Shown here piece after piece: positions 38,450 through 46,937 of a DNA stretch of 64,000 bases (its first letter is position 1; every line of letters begins with the position of its first letter). The notes under the pieces were generated by a model. The model was not told where the DNA came from, did not search any database, and saw only the letters and a list, made by a program, of their open reading frames with translations. The DNA is from Rhizobium sp. ZPR4 (GTDB lineage: Bacteria > Pseudomonadota > Alphaproteobacteria > Rhizobiales > Rhizobiaceae): contig NZ_CP157967.1 of NCBI RefSeq assembly GCF_040215725.1, positions 1,240,001 through 1,304,000 of the forward strand. Direction: 5' to 3'. The position numbers and the translations under genes are program-made.

Positions 38450-40255
38450 ATGGTGGAGCAACCGGTCGATCCAGTTCAGCGGGCATTTCTGGGTGTCGAG
38501 CGCTCGGTATCGGGCAATCGCTGGGTATCCCGGCTAGATCAGGCTGGTCAGAACAGGGCGCTCGCGATTGCGCAGACGCATGGCCTGCCGGAACTGATCG
38601 CCCGCGTACTTGCCGGTCGCGGCGTCGGACAAGACGAAGCCATGGCCTTCCTCGATCCGACCATCCGTGGCCTGATGCCGGACCCGCATCTGCTGACCGA
38701 TTGCGAAAAGGCCGCACGGCGGCTGCTGCACGCGATCAAGAAGGGCGAGACGGTCGCGATCTTCGGCGACTACGATGTCGACGGCGCGGCCTCCTCGGCG
38801 CTGCTCTATCGCTTTCTGACGCATTTCGGCGTTCCGGCCAGCATCTATATTCCCGATCGCATCTTTGAAGGCTACGGCCCCAACCCGACCGCCATCGGCC
38901 AGCTCATCGACAATGGCGCCACACTGATCGTCACGGTCGATTGTGGCTCCACCAGCTTCGAATCGCTCGAGGTGGCAAAGGCGCGGGGCATCGATGTCGT
39001 CGTGATCGATCACCATCAGGTGGCGCATGAGCTGCCGCCATGCCATGCGCTGGTCAATCCGAACCGTGAGGATGATCTGTCGGGGCAGGGGCATCTTTGC
39101 GCTGCCGGCGTCGTCTTCATGGTTCTGGTCGCCGCCTTGCGGCTGTTGCGCGAGGCGGGTGATTCCCGTGTGCGGTCCATCGACCTGCTCGCCTGGCTCG
39201 ATATCGTCGCGCTGGCGACCGTCTGCGATGTCGTGCCGCTGAAGGGCTTGAACCGCGCCTATGTCGTCAAGGGGCTGATTGCCGCCCGCCATCAGGGCAA
39301 TCTCGGGCTCGCAGCGCTGTTTCGCAAGGCTGGTCTGAACGGCCCTGTCTCGCCCTATCATTTCGGTTTCCTCATCGGTCCGCGCATCAATGCCGGTGGC
39401 CGCATTGGCGATGCAGCGCTCGGCGCCCGCCTGCTGACGCTGGACGATACCGGCGAGGCGGAAACGATCGCTGCGAAGCTCGACGAGCTCAATCGCGAGA
39501 GGCAGGCCATGGAAGCCGCCATGCTGCAGGAGGCCGAGGCTGAAGCGCTGGCAGAATATGGCAACGGCGATGGCGCGTCGGTCATCGTCACGGCGCGCGA
39601 GAGCTGGCATCCGGGTATCGTCGGGCTGATCGCGTCGCGCCTCAAGGACAAGTTCCGCAGACCGGCCTTCGCCATCGCCTTCGATCCGACGGGAAAGGGC
39701 ACCGGCTCCGGCCGCTCCATCAATGGCTTCGATATGGGGCGCATGGTGCGTGCGGCTGTGGATGCCGGTCTGCTGGTCAAGGGCGGCGGACACGCCATGG
39801 CGGCAGGCCTGACGGTGGAACGGAGCAATCTCGGCAAGCTGCGCGCCTTCTTCACCGAGAAGGCGGAAAAGCAGGTCGCCGGGCTGGTTGCCAATGAAAC
39901 GCTGAAGATCGATGGCGCGCTCGGCGCAAGCGGCGCGACCGTGGAGCTGATCGACAGGCTCGAGACGGCCGGCCCCTATGGTTCGGGGCATCCGCAGCCG
40001 GTCTTTGCACTTCCGAGCCACAGGCTGCGCGATTCCCGCCTCGTCGGCCAGTCGCACATCAAGATAACGCTGGAGGCGATGGACGGCGGCCGTGTGGACG
40101 GCATTGCCTTCCGCGCAGCGGAAACGCCGCTGGGCGAGCTGCTGATGTCGTCACGTGGCGCGCAAATCCATGTGGCCGGCACGCTCGGTGCCGATCACTG
40201 GCAGGGAAGTCGGCGCGTGCAGCTTCGCGTGACCGACGCGGCAAAGGCTCCGTAA
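38450..40255 (+). CDS. recJ: Single-stranded-DNA-specific exonuclease RecJ
   Basis: A 601-residue 5'-to-3' ssDNA exonuclease acting in RecF-pathway recombination and mismatch repair. DHH-family motifs are clear: FGDYDVDGAASSAL near residue 105 and VVIDHHQ near 185. The DHHA1 part contains RINAGGRIGDA and GGHAMAAG. AGGAGAG directly abuts ATG 38450, so GTG 38453 is a possible real start. The gene is separated from hom by the RIME-like repeat. Confidence 0.94.
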   Translation: MVEQPVDPVQRAFLGVERSVSGNRWVSRLDQAGQNRALAIAQTHGLPELIARVLAGRGVGQDEAMAFLDPTIRGLMPDPHLLTDCEKAARRLLHAIKKGETVAIFGDYDVDGAASSALLYRFLTHFGVPASIYIPDRIFEGYGPNPTAIGQLIDNGATLIVTVDCGSTSFESLEVAKARGIDVVVIDHHQVAHELPPCHALVNPNREDDLSGQGHLCAAGVVFMVLVAALRLLREAGDSRVRSIDLLAWLDIVALATVCDVVPLKGLNRAYVVKGLIAARHQGNLGLAALFRKAGLNGPVSPYHFGFLIGPRINAGGRIGDAALGARLLTLDDTGEAETIAAKLDELNRERQAMEAAMLQEAEAEALAEYGNGDGASVIVTARESWHPGIVGLIASRLKDKFRRPAFAIAFDPTGKGTGSGRSINGFDMGRMVRAAVDAGLLVKGGGHAMAAGLTVERSNLGKLRAFFTEKAEKQVAGLVANETLKIDGALGASGATVELIDRLETAGPYGSGHPQPVFALPSHRLRDSRLVGQSHIKITLEAMDGGRVDGIAFRAAETPLGELLMSSRGAQIHVAGTLGADHWQGSRRVQLRVTDAAKAP

Positions 40256-40332
40256 GGCAAATCACGCCCGATATCGCATCGGCAAAATGTCGCTTTGCGA
40301 AGCAAAATCATCAATTTAAGGGGAAAGTACAG

Positions 40333-40407
40333 TGGCACGCCCTAGGGGAGTCGAACCCCTCTTTACAGAATGAAAATCTGTCGTCCTAACCGATAGACGA
40401 AGGGCGC
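40333..40407 (-). tRNA. tRNA-Glu (anticodon UUC)
   Basis: A 75-nt tRNA with encoded CCA. Acceptor GCGCCCT/AGGGCGT contains a G1-U72 pair. Anticodon stem ACAGA/TCTGT with loop TTTTCAT gives anticodon TTC. It is one of three near-identical tRNA-Glu genes on this strand, the most downstream of the three. Confidence 0.96.
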
Positions 40408-40534
40408 GTGCTGTGGCGCCCTTATAGTCAGCACCTTTTGTTCCCGCAAGCGGAAAAACGAGAAAAATCCCAGAAAAATCGATGATTAGGCGAAGATTTT
40501 TCGAGGCGTTGTGGAAAACGTCGAGCCACGGAGT

Positions 40535-40609
40535 TGGCACGCCCTAGGGGAGTCGAACCCCTCTTTACAGAATGAGAATCTGTCGTCCTAACCGATAGAC
40601 GAAGGGCGC
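40535..40609 (-). tRNA. tRNA-Glu (anticodon CUC)
   Basis: A 75-nt tRNA with encoded CCA. It is identical to its two neighbours over the tRNA body except for a single base at the first anticodon position (loop TTCTCAT), giving anticodon CTC. It is the middle gene of the three tRNA-Glu genes. Confidence 0.95.
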
Positions 40610-40693
40610 ATGCTCTGCCGCGTAGATAGGAATAGCCTATTGCGTCCGCAAGCGGTAGCTTAAATGAATCGTCTATGGAGAGAAGAACAACAG

Positions 40694-40768
40694 TGGCACG
40701 CCCTAGGGGAGTCGAACCCCTCTTTACAGAATGAAAATCTGTCGTCCTAACCGATAGACGAAGGGCGC
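40694..40768 (-). tRNA. tRNA-Glu (anticodon UUC)
   Basis: A 75-nt tRNA with encoded CCA and anticodon TTC; same body sequence as the copy at 40333. It is the most upstream of the three tRNA-Glu genes. The gaps between them are 127 and 84 bp, and they may be one precursor or three transcripts. Confidence 0.96.
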
Positions 40769-40942
40769 GTGCAGCTGTTGTGTGGCGCGCTTATAGCGGG
40801 GTGATTTCATTCCTGCAAGCGGCAATTTTGCTTTTTTGTGGAAAAAATGACAGATGGGTGAAACTGCCGCCGACCGCGAATAAGTGAGACTTAACAGGCT
40901 CTTGCCGGCGACATTGAAGAATCCCTGGAAACGCGGGCTTTT

Positions 40943-41740
40943 CTACTGACCATTGGCGCCAGGCACGGGCTGCACCAGCAGCTTGCCATTCTGGGGCTGG
41001 TTCTTTGCGGCGATGAATTGCGCCAGCGCTGCCGCCTGCCTGCCGTTCAGCTCGCGCACATTCGGGTTCGGTGTCGCGGCAACTCCCGATGATGTCACCT
41101 GCGCGATCGGCTGTGGCGAAGCCGCAGCCGGCGAGGCCGAGTGGCGGATGACCGGCGGTGGCAGCATGTCCGCCGAAGTGCGGCCATTCGGAACGCTGGC
41201 GGTGTCCATGGTTTGCGGTGCCACGGCCTGCATTGCCGCTGGCGGCGTGCTATAGACGCTACGCATCATCGGCGTGATCGCCTGGCTGCCGTCAGGCTGA
41301 TTCTTCGCAAGTGTGCCGTCCGGGTTGACGGCAATCGGCGGCGGGGCGGAGAAAATGCTGCTTCTGTTCGCATTGACGCCAGTCGGCTGCGTGACCAGGC
41401 CGCCGATGCCGGTCTGCCCGTCCGCAGTCTGGGCTGTTGCCGGTGCCGGATAGAACGCCTGGTTCTGTTGGGCGACGACCTGCTGGCGCGTGCCGTTGAC
41501 GCTGTGCACCAGGGGATCGCGATAGCCCATATCGCCCTTGCGTCGCCGGGCGTCGGCCTTGTTGTTCATGTCGGCTGCAAGCGCTTCGGCCGTTGTCAGC
41601 TGCGCCGCTGGCGCAACGTCGGATGTTTCGGTCGGCTTTTTGGCCGTGGTCGCGCAGCCGGCAATCATCACAAATGAGGCAAGAACGGCAATTGTGCTTG
41701 CTAGCTTCTTCCTGCCGTATAAAATCTGTTGATCGCACAT
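40943..41740 (-). CDS. Hypothetical lipoprotein
   Basis: A 265-residue predicted lipoprotein with the lipobox MIAGC (Cys29) after a basic N-terminus and a hydrophobic stretch (ASTIAVLASFVMIAG). The mature part is Pro/Ala/Gln-rich with no recognised domain. ATG 41740 (MCDQQILYGRKK) follows AGGGAACGTCCT; the longer upstream frame is not supported. No related genes are adjacent. Confidence 0.7.
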   Translation of the reverse strand: MCDQQILYGRKKLASTIAVLASFVMIAGCATTAKKPTETSDVAPAAQLTTAEALAADMNNKADARRRKGDMGYRDPLVHSVNGTRQQVVAQQNQAFYPAPATAQTADGQTGIGGLVTQPTGVNANRSSIFSAPPPIAVNPDGTLAKNQPDGSQAITPMMRSVYSTPPAAMQAVAPQTMDTASVPNGRTSADMLPPPVIRHSASPAAASPQPIAQVTSSGVAATPNPNVRELNGRQAAALAQFIAAKNQPQNGKLLVQPVPGANGQ

Positions 41741-41943
41741 AGGACGTTCCCTGCAAAAGGCTTGCATCGGAACGGCCTCCTGCGAGGGACGACGATACCG
41801 CACGCGCCGACTGGGAACGATGGCCGCGCGATATCCGATGCATGATGCTTCGAGTCGTCCAAGCATGCCGGAGGATGGGCATAGGCGGCAAGCGCGAAAC
41901 GGATGGCTCCGCGCATGCCGTAAGCCTCGCGAAAGCTTGGCTC

Positions 41944-42384
41944 CTACCAGGAGCCGGTGTTGGCCATGGAAGCCCAGGGCTCAGCCGAGGGAAGATTGGC
42001 CCCCTTCTGCAGGATTTCGATGGAAATGCCGTCCGGAGAACGCACGAAAGCCATGTGACCATCGCGCGGCGGGCGGTTGATCGTGATGCCGTTGTCCATC
42101 AGCTTCTGGCAGGTCGCGTAGATATCGTCGACCTCGTAAGCGAGATGGCCGAAATTGCGCCCTCCGCTATATTCTTCCGGGTCCCAGTTGTAGGTCAGTT
42201 CCAGGCTGGGGGCGCCGTTGCTGCGGGATGATTCGGCATCATCGCTGGCTGCAAGGAAAACGAGCGTATAGCGGTCTTTCTCGTTTTCGTAGCGGCGGGT
42301 TTCGGTAAGCCCGAACAGGGTGCTATAAAAATGCAACGAGGCGTCGAGATCGGTGACGCGGACCATCGTATGGAGATAACGCAT
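41944..42384 (-). CDS. gloA: Lactoylglutathione lyase (glyoxalase I)
   Basis: A 146-residue vicinal-oxygen-chelate metalloenzyme that isomerises the methylglyoxal-glutathione hemithioacetal. Signatures are RYLHTMVRVTDLDASLHFYS at the N-terminus and RSPDGISIEILQKG near the C-terminus, with His6 and the distal Glu as metal ligands by family comparison. A monocistronic minus-strand gene, divergent from the cold-shock gene (197 bp, with a CAAGAT-GTTA-ATCTTG inverted repeat at 42510-42525 of unknown meaning). Confidence 0.93.
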   Translation of the reverse strand: MRYLHTMVRVTDLDASLHFYSTLFGLTETRRYENEKDRYTLVFLAASDDAESSRSNGAPSLELTYNWDPEEYSGGRNFGHLAYEVDDIYATCQKLMDNGITINRPPRDGHMAFVRSPDGISIEILQKGANLPSAEPWASMANTGSW

Positions 42385-42581
42385 TCTATTTCCTCTCTTA
42401 ATGTTGAGCTGGGCGGATCTTCGATCGGGGCACCAGCTTCGCGCAAGTCTTGGAGCAATAATCTTAGGGTGGGAATAAACGAAAACTAGGACTTGCGCTT
42501 TTCCGTTACCAAGATGTTAATCTTGATATCAGGGAATCAGTTAACCGTAACAGTGTGACGCGTAATCGAGGGCTGGCTAGG

Positions 42582-43160
42582 ATGGGTGACAGAATTTCAT
42601 CGAAGGGAGTTGAAGACTTCGAGGAGATGTCCGGCGATACCGTCGAGCTCATCGAAATCTCAGGCGTCGTCAAGTGGTTCGACGTTGCCAAGGGGTTCGG
42701 TTTCATCGTGCCGGATAACGGCATGCAGGATGTCTTGCTGCATGTGACGTGTCTGCGCCGTGACGGTTATCAGACGATTCTCGAAGGGACCCGCATCGTT
42801 GCGCTGATCCAGCGTCGGGAGCGCGGTTATCAGGCCTTCAAGATCCTCTCCATGGATCAATCGACTGCCGTGCATCCCTCGCAGATGCCGCCGGTGCGCA
42901 CGCATGTGCAGGTGACGGCGACGAGCGGTCTGGAGCGCGCGCTGGTCAAGTGGTTCAACCGCACCAAGGGCTTCGGCTTCCTGACGCGCGGTGAGGGCAC
43001 GGAGGATATATTCGTGCATATGGAAACGCTGCGTCGCTTTGGTCTTGCTGAGCTACGGCCGGGGCAGGTGGTTCTCGTCCGCTTCGGACCCGGTGAAAAG
43101 GGCCTGATGGCCGCGGAAATCCATCCGGATGCACCAAGCCCGGTTACGCGGCCGCACTGA
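42582..43160 (+). CDS. Protein with two cold-shock domains
   Basis: A 192-residue protein with two CSD OB-folds. The first contains [17 protein letters not shown] and the second [17 protein letters not shown], each with its RNP1-like KGFGF motif. It is an RNA-binding protein of the CspA superfamily, about twice the usual Csp length. ATG 42582 ([18 protein letters not shown]) is preferred to GTG 42555. The DUF192 gene begins one base after the stop codon, which suggests translational coupling. Confidence 0.87.
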   Translation: MGDRISSKGVEDFEEMSGDTVELIEISGVVKWFDVAKGFGFIVPDNGMQDVLLHVTCLRRDGYQTILEGTRIVALIQRRERGYQAFKILSMDQSTAVHPSQMPPVRTHVQVTATSGLERALVKWFNRTKGFGFLTRGEGTEDIFVHMETLRRFGLAELRPGQVVLVRFGPGEKGLMAAEIHPDAPSPVTRPH

Positions 43161-43161
43161 T

Positions 43162-43674
43162 ATGAATAAAACCGGATTTCTCGGAATTTTGAAAAGCGCC
43201 ATTTTGGCGCTTTTTCTCGTTGGGGCCATCGCTCCATCGTCTTTCGCGGCACAGACCGCGGGGCAGCAGTCGATGGCTTTCGATTCGGAACCGCTTTCGA
43301 TCGCATCGCCCAAAGGCCAGACGCATAAATTCACCGTGGAACTGGCCTTGACGCCGCCACAGCTCGAATTCGGCCTGATGTACCGCGACAAGATGCCGGC
43401 CGACCATGGCATGCTGTTTGACTTTGGCACGCCGCGGCCTGTCATGATGTGGATGAAGAACACCAAGTTGCCGCTCGACATGCTCTTTCTGGATCAAAAG
43501 GGTGTCATCACCCACATCCAGGAAAATGCCGTGCCCTATTCCGAAGCGATCATCAGCTCCAACGGGCCGGTTGCCTATGTCATCGAGCTGAATGGTGGAG
43601 TGGTCAAGAAACTCGGCCTTGCCGTCGGCGACAAGGTGACGAGCGCCACCATTGCGGCAAAGCTCGGCAAATAG
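43162..43674 (+). CDS. DUF192 secreted protein
   Basis: A 170-residue protein with a cleavable signal peptide (ILALFLVGAIAPSSFAAQ, about 14-31) and a DUF192 domain (FGLMYRDKMPADHGMLFDFG and MWMKNTKLPLDMLFLD). The function of this family is unknown. ATG 43162 is one base after the cold-shock gene's TGA. An in-frame upstream start at 43129 would overlap that gene and lacks a signal-peptide advantage. Confidence 0.85.
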   Translation: MNKTGFLGILKSAILALFLVGAIAPSSFAAQTAGQQSMAFDSEPLSIASPKGQTHKFTVELALTPPQLEFGLMYRDKMPADHGMLFDFGTPRPVMMWMKNTKLPLDMLFLDQKGVITHIQENAVPYSEAIISSNGPVAYVIELNGGVVKKLGLAVGDKVTSATIAAKLGK

Positions 43675-43823
43675 ATTTTCATCGGGGAAGATTTGCCCGA
43701 CGAGATTTTACCTGTTGCAGCGGGCAGATGAACCGTGTATCTCCCCACTCGTTCCGCAGGCTCGAGTGCTCGACGGTGCGGAACTGAAGTCATGATCGCG
43801 TTTTGGCGATCATGCACACGGTA

Positions 43824-43900
<77 letters not shown>

Positions 43901-44078
43901 TTTAAACCCCTTCATTGATGTCGTTGAATTCGTCTTGGCGCTGGCTGCCTTTTCGCTTGAAAACAAAGGGATTCGCGGCTAATCAAAACCGAGATGCGCT
44001 CGATCTGCAAAGGCCGAGCGCAAGACAAATGAAGCACAAAGGCGGATCATTCCCGCTTTATTCGGAGGCGCTGCAGCA

Positions 44079-44384
44079 ATGCCTGCCAAGATCTATCGTC
44101 CGGCAAAGACCGCCATGCAGTCCGGCAAGGCCAAGACCAATATCTGGGTTCTCGAGTTCGACCAGGAAACGCCGCGCAAGATCGATCCGATCATGGGCTA
44201 TACATCGTCGGGCGATATGCGCCAGCAGCTCAAACTGACCTTCGATACGCAGGAACAAGCGGAAGACTACGCCAAGCGCGAAGGCATCGACTACCGCGTC
44301 ATCCCGCCGAAGGATCCGATCCGGCAGACTGTGTCCTATTCCGACAACTTCCGCTTCAACCGCATCCAGCCCTGGACTCACTGA
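44079..44384 (+). CDS. NDUFS4-like complex I accessory subunit
   Basis: A 101-residue protein of the ETC complex I subunit conserved region family, homologous to mitochondrial NDUFS4 (18-kDa AQDQ subunit). It begins with AKIYRPAKTAMQSGKAKTN and ends RFNRIQPWTH, as expected. It is presumably a supernumerary subunit of the alphaproteobacterial NADH:quinone oxidoreductase. The gene is not adjacent to any nuo gene in this window. tRNA-Arg follows 91 bp downstream. Confidence 0.9.
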   Translation: MPAKIYRPAKTAMQSGKAKTNIWVLEFDQETPRKIDPIMGYTSSGDMRQQLKLTFDTQEQAEDYAKREGIDYRVIPPKDPIRQTVSYSDNFRFNRIQPWTH

Positions 44385-44475
44385 AGCCAAACACTTATTG
44401 AACGCAGCCCATTGAATTGGGTGGCAGTTTCAGGCATGTGTTGCCCGCCGCGCGCAAGGTGCGGCCAGGCCTTAC

Positions 44476-44552
44476 GGCCCCTTAGCTCAGCTGGATAGAG
44501 CACTTGCCTTCTAAGCATGTGGTCGCAGGTTCGAATCCTGCAGGGGTCGCCA
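44476..44552 (+). tRNA. tRNA-Arg (anticodon UCU)
   Basis: A 77-nt tRNA with encoded CCA. Acceptor GGCCCCT/AGGGGTC, T-stem GCAGG/CCTGC. The anticodon loop CTTCTAA gives TCT. The anticodon stem CTTGC/GCATG contains a U28-U42 mismatch; the rest of the cloverleaf is sound. Confidence 0.93.
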
Positions 44553-44609
44553 TTTTCCCGATATGGTTTTGCGTGTCGCTATCCAAGCGTCATCAGCTCT
44601 GTTTCGCGC

Positions 44610-44771
44610 TCAGTTCGCCATTGTCGGCCAGCCGCCGGCAGCTTTTGGCCTTGTCGCATCGACCGCCATCTGGATGAGATCGTAGCCATACATTGCTCCG
44701 GCCAGCTTGATGACGATGATGGCGACGCTCAAGAGAGCGAGTCCGCCGATGATTCTGTCGCTTTTTTTCAC
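44610..44771 (-). CDS. Small membrane protein, 53 residues
   Basis: A short open frame of 54 codons with a GTG start at 44771 and GGGGGAAGCGGGCC ahead of it. The product begins MKKSDRIIGGLALLSVAIIV and has one hydrophobic segment at about 7-26, then MYGYDLIQMAVDATRPKAAGGW. No known family is recognised. Positive-inside lysines, the strong ribosome site and good codon use support it as real. It lies 90 bp downstream of the lysE-like gene on the same strand. Confidence 0.6.
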   Translation of the reverse strand: MKKSDRIIGGLALLSVAIIVIKLAGAMYGYDLIQMAVDATRPKAAGGWPTMAN

Positions 44772-44861
44772 GGCCCGCTTCCCCCGACGTCTCGTGAATC
44801 CCGCATTATTCGCGGCAGCGGAAACTATATCGCGTTCTGCGCGAAGCGCTATATGGCTTGT

Positions 44862-45473
44862 TCACGTTGCCAGTCGGCCGGCTGCAACAAGCAGCAGGCC
44901 GCCGGCAATGCCTTCGATCCATCTCCGCCGGCGATCGCTGAAATTTCCGCGGGGGCCAATCGCCGCGATAGCGACGCTGAGCAGGGCATAGACGATCCCG
45001 CATAGGCTGATGAAGACAATGGAGAGAAGGCAGGCCTGCAGCATGATGCTCTCATCGTGGCTCATGAACTGCGGCAGGATGGCAAAATAGATCATCATGC
45101 CCTTGGGGTTGAGAACGGCCGTCAGAAAGCCGCGGCGAAACCTGCTGCTCCCAGCACTTGATGATAGCGGCGTAGCGCCGCCGTTTTTCATGGAAGATGC
45201 GATGAGCCGGAAGGCAAGATAGCTGAGATAGGCGATGCCCAGCCATCGCAGCGCCGCAAACAGGAGAGGCGAGGCCGCTATGATGGCGGCAACGCCCAGG
45301 GCTGCCAGCGCCGAATGCACGATGTAACCGACGCAGATGCCCGCCGTCGAACGCAAGCCCGCGACAGGGCCTCCCGAGACTGCCTGCGACACCACGAACA
45401 GCATATCCGGGCCTGGGGTGCAGATGAGTGGCAGCACGGTGGCTGCAAAGAGAAGAAGATTGGTGTTTTCCAT
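44862..45473 (-). CDS. LysE-family amino acid exporter
   Basis: A 203-residue inner-membrane permease of the LysE/RhtB type with six hydrophobic segments. It has the conserved N-terminal TPGPDMLFVVSQAVSGG motif near residue 19 and AVLNPKGMMIYFAILPQF at about 114-131. It probably exports an amino acid; the substrate is unknown. It is divergent from an Lrp/AsnC regulator gene with a 110-bp gap that contains a 10-bp inverted repeat (45515-45546), the classic exporter-regulator arrangement. Confidence 0.9.
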   Translation of the reverse strand: MENTNLLLFAATVLPLICTPGPDMLFVVSQAVSGGPVAGLRSTAGICVGYIVHSALAALGVAAIIAASPLLFAALRWLGIAYLSYLAFRLIASSMKNGGATPLSSSAGSSRFRRGFLTAVLNPKGMMIYFAILPQFMSHDESIMLQACLLSIVFISLCGIVYALLSVAIAAIGPRGNFSDRRRRWIEGIAGGLLLVAAGRLAT

Positions 45474-45514
45474 GAATGGAAGCCTAGCGATCTACCGGCG
45501 CAACCGGCTTGCGA

Positions 45515-45546
45515 AGATGCCAATTTCTGCCAGATTATTGGCATCT
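45515..45546. promoter_or_regulatory. Inverted-repeat operator candidate between lysE-like and lrp-like genes
   Basis: Perfect 10-bp arms AGATGCCAAT (45515-45524) and ATTGGCATCT (45537-45546) separated by 12 bp, in the middle of the divergent gap. Lrp/AsnC dimers often bind such dyads to control both genes. Confidence 0.6.
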
Positions 45547-45583
45547 GAATTCAAGATCAGAAGATTATCGGTAGAGGATGCCA

Positions 45584-46045
45584 ATGCGGCTGGATGAGAT
45601 CGACAGGCGTATCCTGCGTGCGCTGCAGCGCGATGGGCGGATACAGAACGTGGAGCTTGCAAAGGAAGTGGGGCTCTCGCCGTCGCCTTGCTTGCGGCGC
45701 GTCAAGCTTCTCGAGGACGCAGGCATCATCGATCGCTACGTGGCCGTGGTAAATCCGGTCAAGGCGGGCCTGCCGCTCTCGATGTTTGCTCGCGTCTGGC
45801 TGGTGGCCCAGGACGCCGAGACGATCGATCGCTTCATCGCCGCCATGAAGAAGCTGCCCGAGGTGATGGAATGCTACATCATGCTGGGCGAGAGCGATGC
45901 GTTGCTGCGCGTCGCTGTTTCCGATCTCGACGACTACAGGCAGTTCCAGTCCACGCATCTGACGAAGGTCAATGGCATTCAGAACGTCAAGACCGATGTA
46001 CCGAGCCAGATCGTCAAGCAGACCTACGCTCTGCCGTTGCGTTGA
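45584..46045 (+). CDS. Lrp/AsnC-family transcriptional regulator
   Basis: A 153-residue regulator with an N-terminal winged helix-turn-helix (RLDEIDRRILRALQRDGRIQ, then ELAKEVGLSPSPCLRRVKLLE) and a C-terminal RAM (amino acid-sensing) domain. ATG 45584 is preferred because AGAGG lies 6 nt upstream; ATG 45578 overlaps that site. Divergent from the lysE-like exporter, which it likely regulates in response to an amino acid. A shared hairpin at 46087 separates it from aapP. Confidence 0.9.
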   Translation: MRLDEIDRRILRALQRDGRIQNVELAKEVGLSPSPCLRRVKLLEDAGIIDRYVAVVNPVKAGLPLSMFARVWLVAQDAETIDRFIAAMKKLPEVMECYIMLGESDALLRVAVSDLDDYRQFQSTHLTKVNGIQNVKTDVPSQIVKQTYALPLR

Positions 46046-46083
46046 CCGCTCTCGATCCGCCAGTCGATAACGGAAGACCTGTG

Positions 46084-46116
46084 AAAAACCCGCCGGCTGC
46101 GATGCAGCGGCGGGTT
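46084..46116 (-). terminator. Terminator of the aapJQMP operon
   Basis: On the minus strand AACCCGCCGCTGC...GCAG-c-CGGCGGGTT is followed by TTTCAC (arms 46104-46116 and 46087-46100 with one bulged base). It lies 30 bp after aapP. On the plus strand it would be a weaker stop for the lrp-like gene. Confidence 0.75.
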
Positions 46117-46145
46117 CTGTTCATTCGATCCATTCCGTATCAGTA

Positions 46146-46919
46146 TCAGTGCAGGATCTGGCTAAGGAAGAGCTTTGTGCGCTCATGCTGCGGGTTGTCG
46201 AAGAATTCCTTCGGCGAATTCTGTTCGACAATCTGCCCCTGGTCCATGAAGATGACGCGGTTGGCGACCTGGCGGGCAAAGCCCATTTCGTGGGTCACGC
46301 ACAGCATGGTCATGCCTTCTTCGGCAAGGCCGACCATGGTGTCGAGCACTTCCTTGATCATTTCCGGGTCGAGTGCGGAGGTCGGCTCGTCGAACAGCAT
46401 GATCTTCGGGTTCATGCAAAGCGAGCGGGCGATCGCCACGCGCTGCTGCTGACCGCCGGAAAGCTGGCCGGGATATTTCTTCGCCTGCTCGGGGATCTTG
46501 ACGCGGGTGAGGAAGTGCATGGCGATTTCTTCCGCCTGCTTCTTCGGCATCTTGCGCACCCAGATCGGTGCCAGCGTGCAGTTTTCCAGAATGGTCAGGT
46601 GCGGGAAGAGATTGAAGTGCTGGAACACCATGCCGACTTCGCGGCGCACTTCGTCGATCTTCTTGAGGTCGTTCGTCAACTCGACGCCGTCAACGATGAT
46701 CTGGCCCTTCTGGTGCTCTTCCAGACGGTTGATGCAGCGGATCATCGTCGATTTGCCCGAGCCGGAGGGGCCGGCGATGACGATGCGCTCGCCACGCATG
46801 ACCTTCAGATTGATATCGCGCAGCACATGGAAGTCGCCATACCACTTGTTCATGTTGATCATGTCGACCGCGACCTCGGTCTCGGAGACAGTCATTTTTT
46901 TCGATTGGGCTTCAGCCAT
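46146..46919 (-). CDS. aapP: General L-amino acid ABC transporter, ATPase subunit
   Basis: A 257-residue ABC ATPase of the polar amino acid family. The Walker A motif GPSGSGKST, the signature [20 protein letters not shown] and the Walker [16 protein letters not shown] are complete. It is the last gene of aapJQMP, 18 bp after aapM, and energises uptake through AapQ-AapM. ATG 46919 ([13 protein letters not shown]) is taken; inner ATG codons would trim about eight residues. Confidence 0.95.
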   Translation of the reverse strand: MAEAQSKKMTVSETEVAVDMINMNKWYGDFHVLRDINLKVMRGERIVIAGPSGSGKSTMIRCINRLEEHQKGQIIVDGVELTNDLKKIDEVRREVGMVFQHFNLFPHLTILENCTLAPIWVRKMPKKQAEEIAMHFLTRVKIPEQAKKYPGQLSGGQQQRVAIARSLCMNPKIMLFDEPTSALDPEMIKEVLDTMVGLAEEGMTMLCVTHEMGFARQVANRVIFMDQGQIVEQNSPKEFFDNPQHERTKLFLSQILH

Positions 46920-46937
46920 TTTGTATTTCCCTCAATT

